A stretch of 64,000 nt of DNA. It comes from Deltaproteobacteria bacterium UBA1386 (GTDB lineage Bacteria; Desulfobacterota; Syntrophorhabdia; Syntrophorhabdales; Syntrophorhabdaceae). The notes beneath the pieces are model-generated. The model had not been told where the DNA came from, did no database searches, and saw only the letters and a list, made by a program, of their open reading frames with translations. Below are positions 50,062 to 58,514 of this stretch, piece after piece. The position numbers and the translations under genes are program-made. Each line of letters starts with the position of its first letter. Position 1 is the stretch's first letter. The stretch covers positions 1 to 64,000 of the forward strand of contig DBQU01000118.1 in assembly GCA_002305765.1 (NCBI GenBank). Direction: 5' to 3'.

Positions 50062-50754
50062 ATGGAAACTATAGCCCTCATATGGCACAACATTATATCC
50101 CTGATAGCCAGGGACGGAACAAAACCACTCGCCGGGCTGTCTCATACGAAGGAAGGGCGGCATGAGAACAGGGACGAAGACGCTCAGTACGTCGCGCTGT
50201 GCCAGGGAGGCGAACCGGCGGCTTTCGAGGTCCTGGTGAGGAGACACCAGAAGAGGATGTTCAACATAGCGTATCGGATGACGGGAAATTACGAAGACGC
50301 AGGCGACGTCGTGCAGGAGGCCTTTCTCTCCGCATACAGGACGATAAAGCATTTTCGCGGTGAGGCCATGTTCTCGACCTGGCTCTACGGCATCGTGGTA
50401 AACCATGCCAGGAACCGCATGCGTCAGACAGGGAGCAGGTCGTACCATGAACCGGTGAGCCTCGACGATCCGCCTGCCGGAGGAGAAGGCGGTCCCGCTT
50501 TCGATCCGCCCTCGCGGCAGACCCCCGCCCTCGATGTGCTCGTGCGGAAGGAGACCCAGGAGAAGGTGCAGGGCTGCATCAACGGCCTCGAAAAGGAACA
50601 CCGGGAGATCATCGTCCTCAGGGACATCCAGGGGTTCTCCTACGAAGAGATCACCGGGATGCTCGGCATACCCGACGGCACGGTCAAGTCCCGGCTTTCG
50701 AGGGCACGCAACGCCCTCAAGGAAGGCTTGAAAAAAGCGCTCGGTGACCTATGA
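50062..50754 (+). CDS. ECF-family RNA polymerase sigma factor
   Basis: 230 residues with sigma region 2 (FNIAYRMTGNYEDAGDVVQEAFLSAYR, FSTWLYGIVVNHARNR) and region 4 (IIVLRDIQGFSYEEITGMLGIPDGTVKSRLSRAR). The first 35 residues are unlike the family and have no ribosome-binding site. An out-of-frame ATG at 50162 does have one (GGAAGGG), so the true start or a small overlapping ORF is open to question. It overlaps its anti-sigma gene by four bases. Confidence 0.88.
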   Translation: METIALIWHNIISLIARDGTKPLAGLSHTKEGRHENRDEDAQYVALCQGGEPAAFEVLVRRHQKRMFNIAYRMTGNYEDAGDVVQEAFLSAYRTIKHFRGEAMFSTWLYGIVVNHARNRMRQTGSRSYHEPVSLDDPPAGGEGGPAFDPPSRQTPALDVLVRKETQEKVQGCINGLEKEHREIIVLRDIQGFSYEEITGMLGIPDGTVKSRLSRARNALKEGLKKALGDL

Positions 50755-51839
50755 GAAAATGCCGCGACATAGAGGACCGTTTCACCGCCTATCTTGACGG
50801 TTATCTCGAGACCGCGGAACGCGAGATCGTGGAGGAGCATCTTTCCAGGTGCCCCGATTGCCTTCATAAGATCGAAGATCTGAAGAGGATACGGGCGATA
50901 CTGGCCGACCTCGATGAGGTCGACCCCCCACCGGGCCTGACGGCAAAGATACTGTCGCGGATCCACGAAGAGGAGAAAACGAAGGCGGGCATCTTCCACA
51001 GGCTCTTCTTCCCCCTCCATATAAAGATCCCCGTGCAGGCACTGGCGACTGTGTTTGTCGTCGTCCTGACCGTTTACGTTTTCAAGTCGACCCTTCACGA
51101 AACGGCAAACCTCGAGAGGCCTTCCGCGGCTCCTCCCGCCGTGGAGACAGTGCCGGATGCAGCGAAGAAGCAGGCGGCACCTGCCGTGAAGAAGGAAGCG
51201 CAGCCCGGGAGAAGACCCGGATCCATCTCTCCCAAACCTGCGCCGCCCGCGACACAGACCCCGAAGAAGGAAGCGGCCGCTCCGCCTGCGACGGCACAGG
51301 CGACCGACACCGCCGCTCAGGCGTCGCCGCCGGTCCGCGCCTACAAAGCAGCTCCGCATCCCGCCCCGGCTGCGGAGAGGGCATCGAGCCCCGAACGGCA
51401 TACAGATGACTACCTGTCGTATTCGAAGGCCCCTCCGGCACCCGAGGCAGGGCGTATCAAGACGAGGGGCACGGTGATGGAGGAGAAGGGCAGGGCTGCA
51501 GGGTCCGCGCCCATGGCTCCCGCCCGCGCCTCGGTGCCCGACGTCCGAAGCCGCATCACAATGATGTCGAAGGACCCCCGTCAGACTGCGATCCAGGTGA
51601 AGACGATCATGCGCTCTCTGGGAGCCACGGGGATCGACGAGAGCGCGGCCGACAACGTCGCGACGGTCTCGGGATGGATCGACGCAGCCGCCCTCAAGGA
51701 ACTCATGGCCCGGCTGAAGGAGATCGCTTCGGTTGACGAGCGGAACAGTTCCCTCCTGTCAGGTCCGAAGTCCTCTTTCGTCGAGATCGCCATACGGGGA
51801 TCTGGGAACGACGACGCCGTGAAACCTGTCGACAGGTGA
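50751..51839 (+). CDS. Anti-sigma factor with zinc finger and C-terminal periplasmic domain
   Basis: 362 residues. An N-terminal anti-sigma zinc finger has the HxxxCxxC form (EEHLSRCPDC, residues 28-37). One membrane helix is at about 92-112. A long Ala/Pro/Lys linker (115-260) leads to a C-terminal globular domain (TIMRSLGATGIDESAADNV). It probably holds the preceding ECF factor at the membrane until a periplasmic signal. Coupled by an ATGA overlap. Confidence 0.85.
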   Translation: MRKCRDIEDRFTAYLDGYLETAEREIVEEHLSRCPDCLHKIEDLKRIRAILADLDEVDPPPGLTAKILSRIHEEEKTKAGIFHRLFFPLHIKIPVQALATVFVVVLTVYVFKSTLHETANLERPSAAPPAVETVPDAAKKQAAPAVKKEAQPGRRPGSISPKPAPPATQTPKKEAAAPPATAQATDTAAQASPPVRAYKAAPHPAPAAERASSPERHTDDYLSYSKAPPAPEAGRIKTRGTVMEEKGRAAGSAPMAPARASVPDVRSRITMMSKDPRQTAIQVKTIMRSLGATGIDESAADNVATVSGWIDAAALKELMARLKEIASVDERNSSLLSGPKSSFVEIAIRGSGNDDAVKPVDR

Positions 51840-52146
51840 TGCTCCTCCCGCAGCGGCAGAGCCCTCGACAGGACGAAGCGGATGAGGTCCCCTGCCTGAT
51901 AGCCGATCCTCAACACATACCGTCATTTCCGACCCTTCACACAGAGGATCTTCTGCGAAAAGCGTCGCGCTCACGGGCGTCGCAATACAAATGGGCAGGC
52001 TCGTGTATTTCCTGTTGACAACTTTTCGAACAGCCATGTAAGGTATGGGCGAGTCGGGGGCGGCTCGCGGTTTCACTACCCGCATCACGGTGTGTCGCAA
52101 GCATGAAGACGCGTGTCGGAAAGACCGGCTCTGGCGTTCCGCCCTG
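51840..52146. other. Intergenic leader region with promoter
   Basis: About 300 bases. The promoter TTGACA/TAAGGT at 52015-52044 and a GCGAG/CTCGC hairpin at about 52051-52071 are the only features. The open frame starting at 52045 would begin at the transcription start, so it is not used. Confidence 0.4.
52015..52044 (+). promoter_or_regulatory. Promoter of the sigma region 2-like gene
   Basis: TTGACA (52015-52020), an 18-base spacer and TAAGGT (52039-52044). Confidence 0.55.
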
Positions 52147-52839
52147 ATGTTGAGCACATTGAATATGTCAGGCAACCAACTGGTTATCAATAACGCGGGT
52201 CCCAACCCGACGATCGATGTTTCCGAGACACCGGTACGACTCGGGGTGACGGCTCTTTCCATACAGGAGACGGTACGGTCCCGGGTTCCCCCGGATAACA
52301 GCAAGTACGACAGGAATGAGAAGGTCGATGAGCTCTATCGTCGATGGTCGCAATCGCCCGCCAGCTGCCCTGAAGACCGGTATGAGGCCGTCGTTCTCCT
52401 CTTCTGGGAGCTCTACAGATCAAGGATCATGGCGATAGCAAAGAAGTACAGGGCCTTGAGCCCCGTCTTCGATGATGACGATCTCCAGCAGATAGGGCTT
52501 CTCGGGATCTTCCAGGCATTGACCAGGTACGAGCACGCCGAACACATAGATATGCGATTCTCCACGTATCTCGAATGGTCCGTGCGAAATGTCTTTCAGC
52601 GCACCATCGGGTACACCGATAAGTTTGTCGAGATCTACGACAGAGATGACGGTTTCCTGCGCGTCATCAGTTACCGGGAATTCCTGGTGAGGAAGAAGGC
52701 CATCGTAGCCGAGGGGCTGCAATACATCATCAGGTCGAGGCAGTGTTACCTTTCAGACATGCACCACCCTTCCGACTGCGACACGCCCTTCTGCCTGACA
52801 GCAGCCGGACACGACGAGTGGGATGAAAGCGACGACTGA
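52147..52839 (+). CDS. Sigma factor region 2-like protein without region 4
   Basis: About 230 residues from ATG 52147. The middle (VVLLFWELYRSRIMAIAKKY, then DDDLQQIGLLGIFQALTRYE, then RFSTYLEWSVRNVFQR) is a clear sigma region 2. The remainder lacks the helix-turn-helix of region 4 and ends in an acidic stretch. An N-terminal arm of about 75 residues is unlike sigma factors. It could be a phage- or mobile-element-type sigma factor or a regulator that binds core polymerase. Directly followed by a coiled-coil gene. Confidence 0.6.
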   Translation: MLSTLNMSGNQLVINNAGPNPTIDVSETPVRLGVTALSIQETVRSRVPPDNSKYDRNEKVDELYRRWSQSPASCPEDRYEAVVLLFWELYRSRIMAIAKKYRALSPVFDDDDLQQIGLLGIFQALTRYEHAEHIDMRFSTYLEWSVRNVFQRTIGYTDKFVEIYDRDDGFLRVISYREFLVRKKAIVAEGLQYIIRSRQCYLSDMHHPSDCDTPFCLTAAGHDEWDESDD

Positions 52840-52841
52840 TC

Positions 52842-53489
52842 ATGAAAGGCGAAAGTCCGATGGATAGAGAAAGAGAAGAAGCGATCCGGGAACGCATCAG
52901 GTGCTCCGGGAAAGCCCGTACAGAAAACGCCGCGGCTGCCGGAGACCTAGAAAACATCAGGGAAAGAGCGCTGGAGGTCTTCGCCAATTACAGGAAGACA
53001 AAGGCGGTTATCCGGAAGGAGGTCAGGAAGGAATGTGCAAGCGAGATCCGTCATCTCGAAAACGAGCGTTCACAAAGAGAGATGGTCATCAAGGAAAAGA
53101 TGATGGAGATCGACCGGCTGCAGGAGAGGATAGGATCACTCAACAACGAGGTCTTCGGGCTGCGGTCGAAGAGCAAGCTGTGGGAACACGAATGCGCGAG
53201 GATATCTGATACCTATCACAGGATGGTCCTGTATTATTCGAACCCCGGGCTCGTGGAGATACAACTCCAGGTTGTCTCCGAATACGTCGACGCGCTCGTC
53301 AGGTTTGTCAGCGTACACAAATGGGACAGGGAAACCGCGGACATGGCGGAGAAGTACTGCGACTCCATTCATGCAAAACTGCGCGAAGTCATTCGTGGGA
53401 TCGGCGTGAACCCCAAAGAGGACACGTCTCTCGTCTCGGCACGAAAGAACATCGACACAGTGCCGGCAGATAGTGACACGAAAATATAG
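52842..53489 (+). CDS. Coiled-coil protein
   Basis: 215 residues dominated by heptad-like helix at about 40-110 (ERSQREMVIKEKMMEIDRLQ, then ERIGSLNNEVFG) and a helical C-terminus. Start at 52842 or at ATG 52860. It is two bases after the sigma-like gene, so co-expressed. No family recognised. Confidence 0.65.
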   Translation: MKGESPMDREREEAIRERIRCSGKARTENAAAAGDLENIRERALEVFANYRKTKAVIRKEVRKECASEIRHLENERSQREMVIKEKMMEIDRLQERIGSLNNEVFGLRSKSKLWEHECARISDTYHRMVLYYSNPGLVEIQLQVVSEYVDALVRFVSVHKWDRETADMAEKYCDSIHAKLREVIRGIGVNPKEDTSLVSARKNIDTVPADSDTKI

Positions 53490-53507
53490 CTGACGGGCTC
53501 TAAAGCT

Positions 53508-53789
53508 TTACTTCTTCAACACCTGCATCGGTTTCGAGCAACACACGAGATCGCAAACTTCGACACAGTTGCATACAGTATCCACAGAAACGACAAGCCC
53601 ACACACACCGCACGAATACCTGGTCCCCTTCTTGTTGGCGGTTTTCGCCGCCGCAGGTTTCGCCTTCGCGGGTGCGGCCTTCGCGGGTGCAGTCTTCTTC
53701 ACGGGCTTTGCCGTTGCCGGTTTCGCCTTCGCGGGAGCGGCCTTCTTCGCAGCGGGTTTGGGTTTTGCGGCTACACCTTTTGTCGCCAT
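53508..53789 (-). CDS. Lys/Ala/Pro-rich histone H1-like protein with C-terminal cysteine domain
   Basis: 93 residues. The first 55 are AKPAAK-type repeats (KPKPAAKKAAPAKAKP and similar), typical of bacterial histone H1/HC1-like proteins that bind DNA. The last 38 residues hold seven cysteines (CGVCGL, VCNCVEVC, CCSKP), a zinc-binding module not usual in that family. GGGGG precedes the ATG. A neighbour gene encodes a longer protein with the same repeats. Confidence 0.72.
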   Translation of the reverse strand: MATKGVAAKPKPAAKKAAPAKAKPATAKPVKKTAPAKAAPAKAKPAAAKTANKKGTRYSCGVCGLVVSVDTVCNCVEVCDLVCCSKPMQVLKK

Positions 53790-53803
53790 GGATGACCCCC
53801 TTT

Positions 53804-54232
53804 TTACTTTTTTGCCGGCGCCTTCTTCGCCGCGGGTTTCTTCGCAGCGGGTTTCTTCGCCGTCGTTGTCGAAGCCGCGGGTTTCGCCTTCGCCGCGGTT
53901 GCTTTCTTCGCAGCAGGTTTCTTCGCAGCGGGTTTCGCCTTCGCGGGAGCGGCCTTCTTCACTGCGGGTTTCTTCACTGCGGGTTTCGCCTTCGCGGGAG
54001 CGGCCTTCTTCACTGCGGGTTTCGCCGCAGCGGGTTTCGCCTTCGCCGCGGTTGCTTTCTTCACTGCGGGTTTCGCCTTCGCGGGAGCGGCCTTCTTCAC
54101 TGCGGGTTTCGCCGCAGCGGGTTTCGCCTTCGCGGGAGCGGCCTTCTTCACCGGCGCTTTCACCGTCTTCTTTGTTTCTGCTTTCACAGCTGTTGCCGCC
54201 TTACTTTTTTTCGTCGAGCATCTCGTCGCCAT
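53804..54232 (-). CDS. Histone H1-like Lys/Ala/Pro-repeat protein
   Basis: 142 residues, almost wholly repeats of KPA(A/V)KKAAPAKA. It should be a strongly basic DNA-compacting protein. ATG 54232 has GGGGGAG upstream. It is directly upstream of the shorter, cysteine-containing relative. The underlying DNA consists of tandem repeats and so may expand or contract. Confidence 0.72.
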   Translation of the reverse strand: MATRCSTKKSKAATAVKAETKKTVKAPVKKAAPAKAKPAAAKPAVKKAAPAKAKPAVKKATAAKAKPAAAKPAVKKAAPAKAKPAVKKPAVKKAAPAKAKPAAKKPAAKKATAAKAKPAASTTTAKKPAAKKPAAKKAPAKK

Positions 54233-54280
54233 AACTCCCCCTCGTTTTAGGTTTTTGTAGCGCAAATCTATTTATTTTTT

Positions 54281-54308
54281 ATTGTATATTAATAAAACAT
54301 TCTGTCAA
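54281..54308 (-). promoter_or_regulatory. Promoter of the histone-like genes
   Basis: On the minus strand TTGACA (54308-54303), a 16-base spacer and TACAAT (54286-54281) in an AT-rich stretch. Confidence 0.65.
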
Positions 54309-54341
54309 GAAGGAATGTGAAAAAAACCCATTTATTTCAGA

Positions 54342-55094
54342 TTACTTCCGGCGAAGAAAAACGCGTGTCCTGCGGACTGCCCTGACGATCTTCCTGACGA
54401 GGAAACCTCTGGCCAGATAAAGAACGAAGGTAAGGACAATACTCAGGGAAAGAAGAACGAAGAACAGGCGGTATTGCTGGGAGTATACGGCGGTGCCCTG
54501 CATGGTCAGCATCAGCGTTCCAGGCAGTCTTCCGAAGACATTCATTATGATGAAGTCGAGAAGCCTGATGCGGGTCAATCCCAGCAGATAGCATAGCGAG
54601 TCCTTTGGAAACCCGGGGATGAGGAGGAGAATGAAGGAGACATTGAGCCCTTTGTGTGTGATGAAGAAATTGAACTTGTCAATGTAGGTCTTCTTCACGA
54701 CCTTCTCCACGAATCGCAATCCGAGCATCCTCGATATTGCGAATGCCCCGAGAGACCCGAGGGTGAGGCCGATCGTTGAGAGGATCGTTCCCCAGGCGTT
54801 GCCGAAGATCAGGCCGCCGACAAATCCTGTTATCTCACCGGGAACCGGCGCGAAAACGACCTGGAGGGATTGGATCACAATGAAGGCGAGTGCGGCGAAG
54901 GGCCCGAAGGAGAGGATGAAGAGCCGCAGCTTCTTGTAGTCGAAGAAGAAACGGTAATAGGCGACTATCTCTCTCCACGCACCTTCCTGATAGGCATAGA
55001 AAACGAGAAAGATGAGGAGAAGCGCGAAGAGCACAAGGATGGAACGCAGAACGCGAGAGACGGTCTTTGATTTGACGAGTGAGGTTCGGATCAA
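54342..55094 (-). CDS. TVP38/TMEM64-family (SNARE-associated) membrane protein
   Basis: 250 residues with about six membrane segments and the family core GEITGFVGGLIFGNAWGTIL and the RLLDFIIMNVFGRLPGTLML region. This family (DedA-related) is believed to move lipids or maintain membrane potential. The start TTG 55094 overlaps the stop of the upstream pilB-like gene (TTGA). Confidence 0.8.
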   Translation of the reverse strand: MIRTSLVKSKTVSRVLRSILVLFALLLIFLVFYAYQEGAWREIVAYYRFFFDYKKLRLFILSFGPFAALAFIVIQSLQVVFAPVPGEITGFVGGLIFGNAWGTILSTIGLTLGSLGAFAISRMLGLRFVEKVVKKTYIDKFNFFITHKGLNVSFILLLIPGFPKDSLCYLLGLTRIRLLDFIIMNVFGRLPGTLMLTMQGTAVYSQQYRLFFVLLSLSIVLTFVLYLARGFLVRKIVRAVRRTRVFLRRK

Positions 55095-57106
55095 TTTTGA
55101 ACCGCGACTGTCCGCAGCACTTCGTCAACAGTTGTGTGCCCTTCACCGAGAAGAATGAGACAGTATTCCTTCAAGGCCTTCATGCCGCTTCTGATCGCCG
55201 CGTCCCGGATGGCCAGGGTGTCGGCCCCTTCCGCGATGAGGTGTCTGAGCTCCTCGTTGACCATGAGGACCTCGTATACCCCGACCCGTCCCTTGTATCC
55301 TGTTCCCCCGCACACGTCGCATCCTTTTCCCTTATACAGCGTGGTGTTCTCGTCGAGACCGAGGTACTTCAGGATCATGGGGTCAGCCTGGTAGGCTTCC
55401 TTGCACTTGCCGCAGATCCTGCGCACGAGACGCTGGGCGACGATGCCGATGACGGAGGTGGAGATGAGAAATGGTTCGATGCCCATTTCGGACAGACGCA
55501 TGAAGGTGCTTGGAGCGTCGTTCGCATGGAGTGTCGTGAAAACGAGGTGGCCTGTGAGCGCCGCCTCCACGGCGATCTTCGCGGTCTCCGTGTCACGCGT
55601 CTCGCCGACGAGGATGATGTCCGGGTCCTGCCTGAGGAAGGCCCTCAGGACCCGCGCGAAGTCGAGCCCGATGTCGGAGTTCACCTGCACCTGGTTGACG
55701 CCCTCGAGATCGTACTCGACGGGGTCTTCGACGGTGGATATGTTGACGCCTATGTCGTTGATCTCGGCGAGCGAACTGTAAAGCGTCGTGCTCTTTCCAG
55801 ACCCCGTCGGGCCCGTGACGTAGATGATGCCGTAGGGCTTCTTGATCATGTCGCGGACGAGTTCGAGAACGGGCGTGTGGGAGATGAGCTTGTCGAGGCC
55901 CATTGTCGTGTTCGTCTTGTCGAGGATCCTTGTACAGATCTTCTCTCCGAACTTCGTCGGCACGGTGGAGACACGGAAATCGACGGACTTGCTGCCGAGT
56001 TTGATCGTGATCCTGCCGTCCTGGGGAAGCCGCCTCTCTGTGATGTCGAGTTTCGATATGATCTTCACCCTGCTGATGAGAGGCAACTGTACCTTCTTCG
56101 GGAGCATCATCTCCTCGCGCAGCACGCCGTCGATGCGGTACCGCACGCGCAGCCCGCGCTCCATGGGTTCGATGTGGATATCGCTGGCACCCTTTTTCAG
56201 GGCCATGGCGATGATGTTGTTCGTCAGCCTGATGATGGGGGCGCCCTCGGCCTCGCGCGCGAGATCGGTGATACCCGAGTCGTCCTCCTGGCCTTCGTCG
56301 AACTCGACATCCTTCATTATGTCCGATTGGATGTGGTCCATGGAATCCAGGAAATCGTCGAGGTTGACCTCCGGCTTTTCCTCGACGAGGGGCTTCGTGA
56401 TGGTCTTGTACTCGCCCTCCATGAACTGTTTGAAGTCTTCCTCGGTGACGATGACCTGATCGAGGGCGACGCTCTTCGTGAACTTCGCCTTGATCAGCCT
56501 GCGCGCCTCATCGAGGGCGAGTATGTCCTGGGGATTGACCATGGCGATGGTGAGACTCCCGTTGCCGTACGAGGTGGCCAGCATCTTGTACTTCAATGCC
56601 TCCGCCTCGGGTATGACGGTGATGAAATCGGGATCGATCTTGAGCGTCTGCATGGAGACGACGCCCATGCTCTTCTGCGTGTTCATCTCCTCGATGCGTT
56701 CCGCGACTATCTTGTTGATGGATATGGAGATGCTGGGATGCTCGAGGAGCAGCGCGTCGAAATCCTTCTTCTCGAGGACAAAAAGCTCCGTCGCCGCGAT
56801 CGCCATGACAGTGGCCGAGCGGGGCTTGCCGGTCAAGAGCGCCATCTCGCCGAAGCACGCCCCCATGCCGAGCGTCGCTATGGTGAGATCGACACCGAGG
56901 TTCTGCTCCCTTTTCCTTACCTCGACCTGTCCATTCTTGATGATGAACATCGCGTCGCCGGAGGCGCCTTCACGGACGATGGCCGTGTTCGGAGGATAGA
57001 CCCTTTCCCGAAGTTTCGTCGAAAGCTTTTCCAGATCACCATCCTCAAGGGCACGGAACAGTTCCGTGTTCTTGAGCGACGAAACCCTGTCCATTGCGGC
57101 GCTCAC
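55091..57106 (-). CDS. PilB/GspE-type secretion ATPase with N-terminal cyclic nucleotide-binding domain
   Basis: 671 residues from GTG 57106 (GGAGGATG upstream). Residues 10-130 form a cNMP-binding domain (FIIKNGQVEV, FGEMALLTGKPRSATV). A MshEN/T2SSE_N-type domain follows. Then comes the secretion ATPase with Walker A GPTGSGKST, Asp box TVEDPVE, Walker B DIILVGETRD, and the zinc motif CGKC with CDVCGGTGYKGR. The N-terminal sensory domain is unusual for PilB. It may let cAMP or c-di-GMP control pilus or type II secretion. No other pilus gene is in the window. Confidence 0.88.
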   Translation of the reverse strand: MSAAMDRVSSLKNTELFRALEDGDLEKLSTKLRERVYPPNTAIVREGASGDAMFIIKNGQVEVRKREQNLGVDLTIATLGMGACFGEMALLTGKPRSATVMAIAATELFVLEKKDFDALLLEHPSISISINKIVAERIEEMNTQKSMGVVSMQTLKIDPDFITVIPEAEALKYKMLATSYGNGSLTIAMVNPQDILALDEARRLIKAKFTKSVALDQVIVTEEDFKQFMEGEYKTITKPLVEEKPEVNLDDFLDSMDHIQSDIMKDVEFDEGQEDDSGITDLAREAEGAPIIRLTNNIIAMALKKGASDIHIEPMERGLRVRYRIDGVLREEMMLPKKVQLPLISRVKIISKLDITERRLPQDGRITIKLGSKSVDFRVSTVPTKFGEKICTRILDKTNTTMGLDKLISHTPVLELVRDMIKKPYGIIYVTGPTGSGKSTTLYSSLAEINDIGVNISTVEDPVEYDLEGVNQVQVNSDIGLDFARVLRAFLRQDPDIILVGETRDTETAKIAVEAALTGHLVFTTLHANDAPSTFMRLSEMGIEPFLISTSVIGIVAQRLVRRICGKCKEAYQADPMILKYLGLDENTTLYKGKGCDVCGGTGYKGRVGVYEVLMVNEELRHLIAEGADTLAIRDAAIRSGMKALKEYCLILLGEGHTTVDEVLRTVAVQN

Positions 57107-57182
57107 TACGACATCCTCCAGGGTGTTGGGCCCCGATCGTTCATCTGTCCCTTAAGCTCCACCGGGGTAGTTAAGTCTTTGA

Positions 57183-57201
57183 GGCCGGCTTGAGGCCGGC
57201 C
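57183..57201 (-). other. GGCCGGC hairpin in the pilB leader
   Basis: GGCCGGC (57183-57189), a four-base loop and GCCGGCC (57195-57201). A -10-like TATAAT lies at 57215-57210 on the minus strand, so this is in the gene's 5' region. Confidence 0.35.
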
Positions 57202-57294
57202 TGCTGAAAATTATAAAGGATATTCTCAAAAATAGTAATAGTTATTTTTGCCCGCGCCACTACCCGGGCGAGCGGCCTTTGACACGACGATATC

Positions 57295-58512
57295 CTACTG
57301 ATGGAGAAGGTTCCTCGTCTTCGATGTCAATGCCTTTATCGCGTCCTTCAGGCCGTCGATGGTAAGCTCGTACATGGGGAAGAGCTTGCCGATGGTGTCG
57401 ACAGTATAGTGTCCCCAGAAGTTCTTGTGTGTCGGGTTGAGCCATACCGAGTGCGGGAAATGATCGCGTATCCTTGAAAGCCACTCGAGGCCGGGCTTGT
57501 CGTTCGTCGAGAAATAGTCGATGCAGCCGTTGACCTCAAAGAGTTCCGAATAGGCCATCCTGGCGTCGCCGACGAGTATGAGCTTGTAGTTCTTGTTGAA
57601 GAGGGAGAAGAGCTTCTCCGTCGGCACATTCTTGTAGTTGGCCATATCTTCGTAGATATCCTGATATATGCAGTTGTGGAAGAAGAAGTAGCGGAACTCC
57701 TTGAAGTGGTTCGCCTGCGTTGCCGCTGAAAAGAGCTTCTCGCACAGCTCCGTGTAGGGCAGCATCGATCCGCCGGTGTCCATGAGAAGGATGATCCGCA
57801 CCGAGTTCTCCCGGGACTTGCTGAAGACCAGCTCGATCTCGCCGCCTTCTTTCGCCGTCTTGTCGATGGTCTCTTCTATGTCCAGCTCTTCCTCGGTGCC
57901 CTCGCGCTTGAGCTCGCGCAACTTCTTGAGGGCCATCTTCGTCTGCCGCACATCGAGGATGATGTCGTTGCGGTAATTGCGGAACCTGCGCTCCGTGGCC
58001 ACCTTGGAGGCCGACTGCATCCACGACTCTCCCCCGACCCGGATCCCGCCCGGATGATACCCGTAGGCGCCAAAGGGAGACTTGCCTCCCGTGCCGACCC
58101 ATTTGCTCCCGCCGTCGTGGCGCTCTTTCTGCTCTTTCAGACGCTCCCGGAATTGCCGCATCAGTTCCTCGAGATCGTGGGTGCGCTTGAACTCCTCAAG
58201 CTGCCTCTGAAACTCCATGATCTCCTCGGGGCTCATCTTCGGCAGGCGGTTGAGCGGGTTCTCGAGCCATCCGAGCACCTTGTCGAGTTCGACATCCTCG
58301 GTGGCGATGCCGCCGAAGAACTCCTGAAAGGCAAGGTCATAGGCGTCGTAGTATGCCTCGCTCTTGACGAGAAAGGCCCTGCCGATGTGATAGAGGTGGT
58401 TAAGGTTCGATTGAAAATGGCCTTCGTACAATGCCTCGATGAAAGACATCCATTCCTTGATGGAAACAGGGACGCCCTTCCTCCGGAGCATGAAGAAAAA
58501 ATCTATGAACAT
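57295..58512 (-). CDS. CoxE-like VWA protein, partner of MoxR
   Basis: 405 residues. The C-terminal VWA domain has the MIDAS sequence LLMDTGGSML at about residues 241-250. The N-terminal part is helical, with a charged region and FGAYGYHPGG. It resembles CoxE, the VWA partner in maturation of Mo-CODH-type enzymes. It starts two bases after the MoxR gene's stop and is the second such pair in the window. Confidence 0.83.
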   Translation of the reverse strand: MFIDFFFMLRRKGVPVSIKEWMSFIEALYEGHFQSNLNHLYHIGRAFLVKSEAYYDAYDLAFQEFFGGIATEDVELDKVLGWLENPLNRLPKMSPEEIMEFQRQLEEFKRTHDLEELMRQFRERLKEQKERHDGGSKWVGTGGKSPFGAYGYHPGGIRVGGESWMQSASKVATERRFRNYRNDIILDVRQTKMALKKLRELKREGTEEELDIEETIDKTAKEGGEIELVFSKSRENSVRIILLMDTGGSMLPYTELCEKLFSAATQANHFKEFRYFFFHNCIYQDIYEDMANYKNVPTEKLFSLFNKNYKLILVGDARMAYSELFEVNGCIDYFSTNDKPGLEWLSRIRDHFPHSVWLNPTHKNFWGHYTVDTIGKLFPMYELTIDGLKDAIKALTSKTRNLLHQ

Positions 58513-58514
58513 GG

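Noticed and set aside
53830..54160. Possible CRISPR or minisatellite array
   Set aside because: The periodicity comes from codons for AKP repeats in a protein-coding gene; there are no unique spacers.
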